A DNA stretch of 64,000 bases from UBA5614 sp034678545 (GTDB lineage Bacteria; Cloacimonadota; Cloacimonadia; Cloacimonadales; Cloacimonadaceae): assembly GCA_034678545.1 (NCBI GenBank), contig JAXDBS010000075.1, positions 1 to 64,000 of the forward strand. The letters run 5' to 3'. Below, one piece after another: positions 8,504-15,755 of the stretch (its first letter is position 1; the number at the start of each line of letters is the position of its first letter). The translations under genes and the position numbers were made by a program. Below the pieces are notes generated by a model. That model saw nothing but the letters and a program-made list of their open reading frames with translations, searched no databases and was not told where the DNA came from.

Positions 8504-9774
8504 CCTTCCAACTCCTTAAAAAGTTCTGATGTTTGGCGTTTGTAGATGCCAACTCCTGAAATGGAAGTACCTAGAATTGTTGCCAGCAGTCCAGGCAAGA
8601 ACCCTATCAAGTAGCTGCCGGGCGTAACCTTAGCTCGTATAACATCTGAAATCAGCATGGATGAGTTCTTGAGCATGGATGATATGTCAACACCATGTAC
8701 CTGTAAATAATAAGCACATGCTATTCCAATGGCGGTGCCGATTAATGATCCAACAGCGCCGATCAGTAATGATTCTACAATCATTGATCGGTAGAGATGT
8801 CCCTTATCCTCGCCGATGGCCAGCCGCACTCCAATTTCACCATAACGACGGAGACTTCCCATCAAACCAGCATTCCATAAGACGATTGACATGACAATAA
8901 CAAATACAGCAATCAGAATAGTGGAAAAATAATCGACCATTTTCAGGGTTTGATCCAATCCCATCTGATCACGCAGTGTAAGCATCACGGGTGTAAACTC
9001 ATCTTTAGGATCTGAGAATCGGTGATTGAATTCGCTCTTTAACACAGACAGTTGTTTGTCACGGTAGATATAATCGTTATCAAAACCCAGTATTTCACCA
9101 CAGGCATTCGACATATCAAGAACGGGTTGAATTCCTGTAATATCAGTAATTATTGCTCCTCTGTCCATAGCTGAGACACCGAATTTTAAGGTTCCGGCAA
9201 CAATGAAGTTTTCAGTAGTCTGGCTGCCATACATCGTAGAACTAATCAAAGTGGCTTTCTGACCGATTTCTAATCTCAGGTCACGGGCAAATTGATCACC
9301 TATCATGATTTCATTTTTGGAACGGGGTAATCGTCCCCTTACAAGGGCTTTCTTCAGATTGAGTATATTGATTTCAACATTTTCCGGAGATAACAAATCT
9401 ACTGCCAATCCAGTTGCAGGCCCCTGGTATTTTGTTTCACCATTTTTGTCAGGAATATCAAGGAGCCCTCTAAAACGGATTCTTGGCGTCCACACCATTT
9501 GGGGGTATTCATCTTGCAGATTTCGCAGCAGTTGCTCAACATCCAGAAGAGCCAGATCATTTGGGATTAGAACTGCTTCTTCAGCATATGCGCGAGACAT
9601 AATCTTAACGTGCCCGGTATTAAAATTGGCATTTGAAGAGATCATGTCTGTTTCAGTCCCCTGGATCCAACTGTACATAACAACGGTGAGCATAACGCCG
9701 GCGATTACGGTCAGAAGAGGAAGCAGGCTGCGAGAGGAGTCGCGAATAAGACCTTTAAATAAAAAATAGATCAT
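8500..9774 (-). CDS. ABC transporter permease, LolC/E (FtsX/MacB) type
   Basis: The 424-aa permease has one N-terminal membrane helix (about 15-37, LLPLLTVIAGVMLTVVMYSW) and a large MacB-like periplasmic domain (about 45-270). Three C-terminal helices lie in the FtsX domain (about 283-415). This is the architecture of LolC/LolE and MacB subunits that work by mechanotransmission rather than by a central channel. It overlaps both neighbours by 4 nt. With the second permease and the ATPase it should form an ABC complex of one heterodimeric membrane part and two ATPase copies. Confidence 0.88.
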   Translation of the reverse strand: MIYFLFKGLIRDSSRSLLPLLTVIAGVMLTVVMYSWIQGTETDMISSNANFNTGHVKIMSRAYAEEAVLIPNDLALLDVEQLLRNLQDEYPQMVWTPRIRFRGLLDIPDKNGETKYQGPATGLAVDLLSPENVEINILNLKKALVRGRLPRSKNEIMIGDQFARDLRLEIGQKATLISSTMYGSQTTENFIVAGTLKFGVSAMDRGAIITDITGIQPVLDMSNACGEILGFDNDYIYRDKQLSVLKSEFNHRFSDPKDEFTPVMLTLRDQMGLDQTLKMVDYFSTILIAVFVIVMSIVLWNAGLMGSLRRYGEIGVRLAIGEDKGHLYRSMIVESLLIGAVGSLIGTAIGIACAYYLQVHGVDISSMLKNSSMLISDVIRAKVTPGSYLIGFLPGLLATILGTSISGVGIYKRQTSELFKELEG

Positions 9775-10940
9775 GTCAATTTTCCCCTCAGGGCGTCCGT
9801 TGGTTTTAGACGGGCGATTCTACGGGTAGGTATTAAACTGACAATTGCAGTAATAATCAAAACCAAAGCGGATGTACCAATTATGAGCGCAGCCGTATAT
9901 ACCGGAAACAATTTTTCCCCAATGGCGAAGCCATAGTTATCTGCATTTGAGGGTATCTTTAATCCAGCATGATTTAAGATAAGAAAAATGGGGAAACCGT
10001 AAATGTATGCAAGAATCAATGCCATGACTCCATTCAAAGTACCCTCAAGAGTGAACAACAGGATCAGTTTTATGCGGGTTAGCCCCAAAGCCATCAGGGT
10101 GCCCATTTCCTTTCGCCGGTGAAAAATAGATAGCACCTGGGTATCATAAATAGCCAGCATAGCCAGGAAAATCAGAATAAGATAAAAAAGCCCGGAACTG
10201 ACTGATTTAGCCTTGATCATCTCGTTCACGTCTTTCAGCAAAGAATCCAAGTCTCTGAATACCCAGCCGGGAATATTACCGGGAATTGTATAGTCCGCTT
10301 TTTTTACGATTAAAGTTGCCTGGTTTGGCATATCTGTTAGTTCCTGGAGTTGTTTGAGAGTCATCCATATCTGGCCGTTATCAACAGTAGGGACAGTTGT
10401 GTTCATAATCTGGATAACGGTGGCATCGCGGGCATCTATCCTGCCGTGCACATCCCTCCATTGGACTGTCAAGACATCACCTATGCTTAAGCCTGAATCT
10501 TTTGCCATGCGGTTGCCAATCATTATTGGTATAACAGCATTTGTTCCTGTTAGGAAATGAGACGGGATAGACAGAATTTTTTGGGATGGTTCAATTCCTT
10601 TAATCAGAGCGGGACGCATACGCCCATTGGGGTATATTGAACCTTGAACAATAAGAATCGGACTAACCAATCCCCGTTGTCTTGGTTCATCTAACTGAGT
10701 TGGAATGGTTCCGTGCGCATCTTCAAGAGAGAACATATCATAGGGATTGTACTGCTCATGCCATAATTGTCCGCCGCCATATTCTGTTTTCGTAGCCGCA
10801 TCTGCTATTTGATGGTTCATACCCACTAAAAGCCCCTGGATCGTGATGATTGCCACAAAAGCAAGTGACAGTACCGTGGCGTTCAGAATGGTTCTTATGC
10901 CACCACCAATCAAATTCCGGAATGCGAGCTTTAACAACAA
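9771..10940 (-). CDS. ABC transporter permease, LolC/E (FtsX/MacB) type
   Basis: This 389-aa paralog of the downstream permease has an N-terminal helix (about 15-38), a periplasmic domain with short beta strands (about 45-240), and three C-terminal helices. The last helix is followed by the FtsX-type end SLIPTRRIARLKPTDALRG. The conserved cytoplasmic coupling segment HRRKEMGTLMALGLTRIKL is clear. It starts 12 bases after the ATPase gene. Two different permeases in one operon point to a LolCE-like heterodimer. Confidence 0.88.
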   Translation of the reverse strand: MLLKLAFRNLIGGGIRTILNATVLSLAFVAIITIQGLLVGMNHQIADAATKTEYGGGQLWHEQYNPYDMFSLEDAHGTIPTQLDEPRQRGLVSPILIVQGSIYPNGRMRPALIKGIEPSQKILSIPSHFLTGTNAVIPIMIGNRMAKDSGLSIGDVLTVQWRDVHGRIDARDATVIQIMNTTVPTVDNGQIWMTLKQLQELTDMPNQATLIVKKADYTIPGNIPGWVFRDLDSLLKDVNEMIKAKSVSSGLFYLILIFLAMLAIYDTQVLSIFHRRKEMGTLMALGLTRIKLILLFTLEGTLNGVMALILAYIYGFPIFLILNHAGLKIPSNADNYGFAIGEKLFPVYTAALIIGTSALVLIITAIVSLIPTRRIARLKPTDALRGKLT

Positions 10941-10952
10941 TTATCTACTCTT

Positions 10953-11660
10953 CTACTCATTTTCCGGTTTTATGATTCTGTCTGCATTAACCTTGCCATC
11001 AGACAATTCTATTTTTCTCTTCAGGTAACCGATGACTTTTTCATCATGGGTCGCGAACACAAAGGTAGTATCCAGTTGGGAGTTTAACTTCACCATTGTC
11101 TGCAGAATATGGTGGGAATTCTCTGCATCCAAGTTGGCTGTGGGCTCGTCTGCCAAAACAATAGCCGGCCTTTTGACAATAGCCCTGGCAATGGCCACAC
11201 GCTGACTTTGCCCACCCGATAACTGAGCCGGTTTTGATTTTGCCCTGTCCGCCAGCCCAACCCAATCAAGAGCATCAAAGACCCTTTTTTTCCTCTCATC
11301 ATATGAAATCCCCTTTAGCAGGAGAGGTAATTCAACGTTTTCAAATACAGAATACACGGGCAGAAGGTTAAAAGTTTGAAAAATAAAACCAATATGAATA
11401 CTGCGCAGTATTGAAGATCTTTTATGAGATATGGCTGAGATTTTCTCTCCCATCGTGAGGACTTCACCACTCGAGGGTGTGTCAAGTGATCCGATAATGT
11501 TCAGCAAGGTCGTTTTACCTGAACCGCTGGGGCCAACCAAACCGACAAATTCTGCTTTGTTAAAGGTCAAATTCACATCTTCGAGAGCTTTTACGGCATT
11601 AGCTCCAACAGAATACATTTTTGACAGCCTTTCAGTTCTGATCACAATTGAGCTTTGCAT
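10953..11660 (-). CDS. ABC transporter ATP-binding protein, LolD/MacB type
   Basis: The 235-aa nucleotide-binding subunit has all motifs intact: Walker A GPSGSGKTT (about 43-51), Q-loop IGFIFQTFNLLPVYSVFENV, signature LSGGQSQRVAIARAI, Walker B AIVLADEPTANLD and switch His FATHDE. The QTFNLLP Q-loop is typical of the LolD/MacB/FtsE subgroup. The ribosome site AAGGA lies five bases before the ATG. It is the first gene of a seven-gene minus-strand block. The region upstream is AT-rich, and no clear promoter was recognised. Confidence 0.92.
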   Translation of the reverse strand: MQSSIVIRTERLSKMYSVGANAVKALEDVNLTFNKAEFVGLVGPSGSGKTTLLNIIGSLDTPSSGEVLTMGEKISAISHKRSSILRSIHIGFIFQTFNLLPVYSVFENVELPLLLKGISYDERKKRVFDALDWVGLADRAKSKPAQLSGGQSQRVAIARAIVKRPAIVLADEPTANLDAENSHHILQTMVKLNSQLDTTFVFATHDEKVIGYLKRKIELSDGKVNADRIIKPENE

Positions 11661-12044
11661 TTATTCCTTGATACTCCTCTTACTAATCGTCATTCATTAT
11701 TTAAGATGATATAGATCGCTATTGGCTAAAATATAATCAACGGGGAACCAAATACAACAATCAATAGATCTAACTTATCGCACATCCATTGCTTTCCCCA
11801 AGTTAATATCCAGTTGTCGTGTTTACTTTTCAAATCAGTATAGCAGCAATGATCGTAATTGTCCCAGTCGTAACAAACGGCACAGTGAATTCTCTCAATC
11901 TAGCCGCCTGAAATTGTTATCAAAAAAGGGGAGAATTCATTCTCCGACTGTCATAACTTCATGCAGCGATCAAGTGCAGAATACCTGATCTGTAATTGTA
12001 AGCCGTTTCCGTTACACAACCTGCATTCGGCTATATAAAAAAAA
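11661..12044. other. Gene-free AT-rich interval between ABC block and tRNA cluster
   Basis: About 380 bases with no coding signal on either strand. It must hold the promoter of the minus-strand ABC block on its left side and the end of the minus-strand tRNA transcript on its right side. The only structure I can support is the terminator at 11922-11945. Confidence 0.5.
11922..11945 (-). terminator. Rho-independent terminator of the tRNA transcript
   Basis: On the minus strand, GGAGAA pairs with TTCTCC around a TGAA loop, followed by CCC and a six-T run. It lies about 100 bases past the last tRNA gene and fits the end of that operon. Confidence 0.6.
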
Positions 12045-12121
12045 TGGGGTGGGAGATGGGACTTGAACCCACAACGCCCGGAACCACAATCCGGTGCTCT
12101 GCCAATTGAACTACACCCACC
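12045..12121 (-). tRNA. tRNA-His (GTG)
   Basis: The anticodon loop TTGTGGT gives anticodon GTG. The gene carries the extra G(-1) opposite C73 that marks histidine tRNAs, and CCA is encoded at 12045-12047. The acceptor stem has one T-T mismatch at position 6-67. It is the last of four minus-strand tRNA genes. Confidence 0.93.
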
Positions 12122-12155
12122 TCAAATCTACAATGTATATACAACCTTATTTCAA

Positions 12156-12232
<77 letters not shown>

Positions 12233-12241
12233 GGATAATCA

Positions 12242-12318
<77 letters not shown>

Positions 12319-12331
12319 CCATTAAAAAAAA

Positions 12332-12408
<77 letters not shown>

Positions 12409-12412
12409 TCAC

Positions 12413-12448
12413 CATTAGCCAAAAAAAGGGAGCCGGTTTTTGTGTCAA
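12413..12448 (-). promoter_or_regulatory. Possible promoter of the tRNA operon
   Basis: A perfect TTGACA (minus strand, 12443-12448) lies upstream of the fMet gene. Seventeen bases later comes a T-rich TTTTTGG and then CTAATGG. The -10 element is unclear, so only the -35 match is solid. A similar block (TTGACT, CTCCC, TTTTTGGCTATAAA) precedes the DUF3467 gene near 63664. Confidence 0.35.
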
Positions 12449-12532
12449 GCGAAATCGAACAGGCCCGGAGCGCTATCTCCCAGGTCCTGTCCAGATACAA
12501 GTTTTAATAAATGTTGTATTGATTCTTTCTTA

Positions 12533-13162
12533 TCAATTATCCGGGCTGATAATATCGGTGAACCTGCTGAGCAGGCCAGATTGGGACGCCTGGCTGCCGG
12601 AAAGCTTATCTTTCACTTTGTCGACCACGAAATCCTTGATGCGGTCGATGACCACGTCCTTGATGTCGTCCGGAATTCCGTCACCGTTGACATCAGTAAA
12701 GTTACGGACATTCAAGCCCTTGCCTTTGAGGATCTTTTCCAGCAGGTCGCCAAGAACGCCTTCGCCGCCAATGGCGCCGGTGATCATGCCGAGCAGGCTG
12801 CTGTTCTTCTGGGGTTCTTTCTCTTCCTGGCTGCCTCCTGAGATGACATCAGAGATCATGTCCATGATGCCGCCCGATTTTTCCTGCGGGGCCTGGGTCT
12901 GTTTGCCGCCGCCCAGCATTCCTGACAGCATATCCAGCAAACCGCCCGAGCCGGAAGCCTGGTCCGAATCACCTGACAGGGCGCCGCTCAGGATGCCCAT
13001 AATCCCTTCGTTCTTGTCCTGGTCGGGTGATAAGGCGTTTTTTACCAGGCCCAGGATGCCGTTATCATCATCTGGAGTGTCGTCGGCAGGGGTGAGCGAG
13101 CTTGTGACCCTATCCAGAACTCCTTGCAGCAAAGAGTCGGAGAATTCTTTCGAAATGTTCAT
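12533..13162 (-). CDS. Repeat-built hypothetical protein with EF-hand-like loop
   Basis: This 209-aa acidic protein of unknown function has six short amphipathic Leu/Ile-Gly modules, near residues 36-43, 54-63, 75-85, 99-110, 123-133 and 136-146 (for example IMGILSGALSG and LLDMLSGMLGG). They are spaced by D/E/Q/S-rich linkers. Near residues 157-166 a single calcium-loop sequence DVNGDGIPDD precedes a charged helix (DRIKDFVVDKVKDKLSG). No signal peptide is seen. The module pattern is reminiscent of DUF937/YidB-type proteins, but I cannot assign it. A plausible AGGAGG site precedes the ATG. It lies downstream of htpX in the same direction, with a 47-base gap. Confidence 0.7.
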   Translation of the reverse strand: MNISKEFSDSLLQGVLDRVTSSLTPADDTPDDDNGILGLVKNALSPDQDKNEGIMGILSGALSGDSDQASGSGGLLDMLSGMLGGGKQTQAPQEKSGGIMDMISDVISGGSQEEKEPQKNSSLLGMITGAIGGEGVLGDLLEKILKGKGLNVRNFTDVNGDGIPDDIKDVVIDRIKDFVVDKVKDKLSGSQASQSGLLSRFTDIISPDN

Positions 13163-13209
13163 GCATCCTCCTTTTGTTATTGTTATTGCATTAAAAGGTA
13201 TCCAGCCGG

Positions 13210-14100
13210 TCAGGCCATGATCTGGCGCAGTCGTTCAATTCTCTTCTCGATGGGGGGATGGGTCGAAAACAGAGAGAGGGGGCTGAAGTTGCTGATCTTG
13301 GCCATGCCGAATGCATCCTTGTGCCGGGAAGGGACATAGTTGCCGCTGATCTTCTGCAACGCAGTGATCATGTCGGCTGGATTGGTAAGTCTGGCGGCTC
13401 CGGCGTCGGCGATGAATTCGCGGTGGCGGGAGTGGGCGCTGAGGGCGATATTGGCAAGGACCATAAGGACGCTCTGGATCATCATGGCGACGGCGGACTG
13501 GCTGGCGGAGTTGATCACGCTGCCCCTGCCGCTGTCGTCATCACTGCCACGGCGGCGGCCGCTCAGCACCGCGGCAATGATATTAGACAGAAAGAGGACA
13601 AAAGTGTTGACCGTACCCATGAGCAGAGTGGTGGTGACCATGTCGCCTTCCGTGATATGGGTCATCTCGTGGCCGGCAACGGCTGCCAGTTCGTTCTCTT
13701 CCAGGTTTTGCACGATCCCGCTGGAAAAGGCGATCAGGGACTTGTTTTTGGACGCGCCGGTGGCAAAGGCGTTGGCGTCGGGTGACTGGTAGATGCCGAA
13801 TTCCGGCATGCTGATGCCGCGCTCCCGGGACATATTTTCGATCGCATCGTACAGATAAAGTTCCTTGCCGGAAGCGGTTTCCCGAGTCAGGGGTTGGATC
13901 TTGTAGGAAGCTTTGGCTGCAGATTTGCTGGCCAGCAGGGAAATGAATGAACCGGCAAAGCCGAATACGGCGCAATAGAGCAACAGGCTGGTCCACTGAT
14001 CGGCACTGATACCGAACAGGCTCAGGATGAAACCGAGTACGATCAGGACCAGAAAGTTTACGGTGAGGAAAAGTCCCCAACGCTTGATTAATGCCTTCAT
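13210..14100 (-). CDS. htpX: Protease HtpX homolog (M48 membrane metalloprotease)
   Basis: This inner-membrane zinc protease degrades misfolded membrane proteins. The 296-aa chain has two N-terminal membrane helices (about 8-28 and 36-56) and the zinc motif HEMTH (His144, Glu145, His148). The third ligand is Glu228 in REFIADAGA, and two more hydrophobic segments lie between them (about 157-179 and 203-223). The C-terminal FSTHPPIEKRIERLR is the family end. A Gly/Arg/Asp-rich loop (GRRRGSDDDSGRG) sits before the third motif. Length is normal for HtpX. All catalytic residues are present. Confidence 0.95.
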   Translation of the reverse strand: MKALIKRWGLFLTVNFLVLIVLGFILSLFGISADQWTSLLLYCAVFGFAGSFISLLASKSAAKASYKIQPLTRETASGKELYLYDAIENMSRERGISMPEFGIYQSPDANAFATGASKNKSLIAFSSGIVQNLEENELAAVAGHEMTHITEGDMVTTTLLMGTVNTFVLFLSNIIAAVLSGRRRGSDDDSGRGSVINSASQSAVAMMIQSVLMVLANIALSAHSRHREFIADAGAARLTNPADMITALQKISGNYVPSRHKDAFGMAKISNFSPLSLFSTHPPIEKRIERLRQIMA

Positions 14101-14335
14101 AGTTCACTCCTCCATAATATCTTAATGGCATTCATGACTAAACAGACTAATCAGTATGTACAGCCACACCTAAAACAATTATTGTAAACAATAAAAAAAA
14201 GGCAAGAAAAATCTTGTTACTTCAGGACAAGGCAAACGCTTTGTAAAGCCCTTCGGAGATTCTGAAAAAGAACAGATTGACAGGAACTGCCTGACGGGAA
14301 GGATGATCCGTAAGAGTGTTGGACAAGGCGGCGGC

Positions 14336-14638
14336 ATGACAGAAGAGATTATCAGGGTCATAAAGAGCATACCACGCGGCAGGGTAGCCACCTACGGCCA
14401 GGTGGCGCGGCTGGCCGGTTATCCCAACAGCGCTCGGCAAGTTGTGCGCGTCTTGCACACTTGTTCGGGGAAATACGGACTGCCCTGGCAACGGGTCGTA
14501 AACGCCAGGGGCGAAATAGCTCTGTCCATCTACAACGGGGCGGATGAGCAGAAAGCCTTGCTGGAGGCGGAAGGGGTAAAATTTAGGAGTGAATGCCTGA
14601 TCGACCTGAAACACTATCAGTGGCGGGATGGTATATAG
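14336..14638 (+). CDS. Alkyltransferase-like (ATL) DNA-binding protein
   Basis: This 100-aa protein is homologous to the DNA-binding domain of O6-methylguanine-DNA methyltransferase, with the helix-turn-helix region RGRVATYGQVARLAGYPNSARQV. The active-site motif PCHRV is replaced by PWQRV, so the acceptor cysteine is missing. Such ATL proteins bind O6-alkylguanine and hand it to nucleotide excision repair instead of removing the alkyl group. I prefer the ATG at 14336, which gives normal family length. An ATG at 14303 would add 11 residues with a ribosome site that is too close. It stands alone between genes on the other strand. Confidence 0.88.
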   Translation: MTEEIIRVIKSIPRGRVATYGQVARLAGYPNSARQVVRVLHTCSGKYGLPWQRVVNARGEIALSIYNGADEQKALLEAEGVKFRSECLIDLKHYQWRDGI

Positions 14639-14647
14639 GAAGGGTTC

Positions 14648-15301
14648 TCAGCCCTTGTTGATGATCTCGTATTTGAGATAGTTGTTCAGCATGGTCAGGA
14701 CGCGGTCGAACTCCTTTTCTCCAGGCACGATGAAGTCAGCATTCTTTTTTGTGGGCGCGATGAAGGCTTCGTGGGAGGGCTTGACAGTCTCCAAGTACAT
14801 GTCCAGCACCCGCCCTAAATCATAGCCGCGATCCTGGATGTCCCTCCTGATGCGGCGCGTCAGTCGCAGATCAGGATCGGTATCAACATAGATCTTTAGG
14901 TCGGCCAGTCCGAGCAGACGGGCATAGTACAAGGCAAAAATCCCCTCCAGAATGATCACGTCCGGGTTGTTTATGCAAACCGTGCCTTCGGTCCGCTGAT
15001 GGGTGATGAAGTCATAGTCGGGGATGCGGACCGGCCGTCCGGAGAGGATCTTGCGGATGTCGGAGAGCAGGTATTCGTGGTCAATGGCGTCCGGGTGGTC
15101 AAAGTTCACCTGTTTGATCTCATCGCCGGAAAGGTGGCTGAGGTCGAGGTAATAGTTGTCGTGGGAGATTATGACGGTGCGGGTGTCGCCGATGCGCTGT
15201 TCTATGGCTTGGGCGATAGTGGTCTTTCCGGAGCAGGTCCCGCCTCCAATAAGGATGAGCTGGGCCTTGGTGATGGTATTGAGAGCAGGCGTATTTGCCA
15301 T
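14648..15301 (-). CDS. udk: Uridine kinase
   Basis: Phosphorylates uridine and cytidine with NTP in pyrimidine salvage. The 217-aa protein has the P-loop GGGTCSGKTT (about 19-28) and HDNYYLDLSHL. FDHPDAIDHEYL is the substrate loop, IPDYDF and VIILEGIFALYY the Walker B-like strand, and RLTRRIRRDIQDRGYD the lid. This is the complete Udk pattern at normal length. It is 43 bases downstream of the STAS gene in the same direction. Confidence 0.93.
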   Translation of the reverse strand: MANTPALNTITKAQLILIGGGTCSGKTTIAQAIEQRIGDTRTVIISHDNYYLDLSHLSGDEIKQVNFDHPDAIDHEYLLSDIRKILSGRPVRIPDYDFITHQRTEGTVCINNPDVIILEGIFALYYARLLGLADLKIYVDTDPDLRLTRRIRRDIQDRGYDLGRVLDMYLETVKPSHEAFIAPTKKNADFIVPGEKEFDRVLTMLNNYLKYEIINKG

Positions 15302-15344
15302 TGCCGGTATAGCAGGCGATCCAGGGTTATTGTGAGGGAGGGAT

Positions 15345-15692
15345 TTAGGAACCTATCTCCAGCTCGTAGCTGTCGGCTGCGGCTTCGATGTTGTCAAAAA
15401 ACTGGAAGATTTTGTAAGCCCGGGTGATATCGAATACCATTTTAGGCTTCTCCTGCAAACTCACAAGTCGGATGTCGCCGCCCGACTGGGAGGCGGCCTT
15501 GAGGCAGGCGACGATGGTACCCAAGCCGGTGCTGTCAATAAATTCGCATCCTTTCATGTCAAAGATGAAATAGGGGGTCTGCTCGATGATTTCCTCAAAC
15601 TTACGTTTCAGTTCGGGAGCATTGTAGGCGTCAAGGCGTCCCCTGATCTCGAGGACACCCACTTTGTCGCGGGAAGAAAAATTAAGCGTCAT
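15345..15692 (-). CDS. STAS-domain anti-sigma factor antagonist-like protein
   Basis: This 115-aa single STAS domain has the conserved phosphorylation site FIDSTGLG (Ser54). Proteins of this type (SpoIIAA/RsbV) are switched by phosphorylation of that serine by an anti-sigma kinase and release a sigma factor or another partner. No kinase or phosphatase partner is encoded nearby. The flanking genes, a glycosyltransferase upstream and udk downstream, give no functional hint. The partner is unknown. Confidence 0.88.
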   Translation of the reverse strand: MTLNFSSRDKVGVLEIRGRLDAYNAPELKRKFEEIIEQTPYFIFDMKGCEFIDSTGLGTIVACLKAASQSGGDIRLVSLQEKPKMVFDITRAYKIFQFFDNIEAAADSYELEIGS

Positions 15693-15755
15693 GTATCACC
15701 TCATGTCAGATCAGATCTGTTATTGTCGACTTAAGTTCCAATATTCACACTTTAA

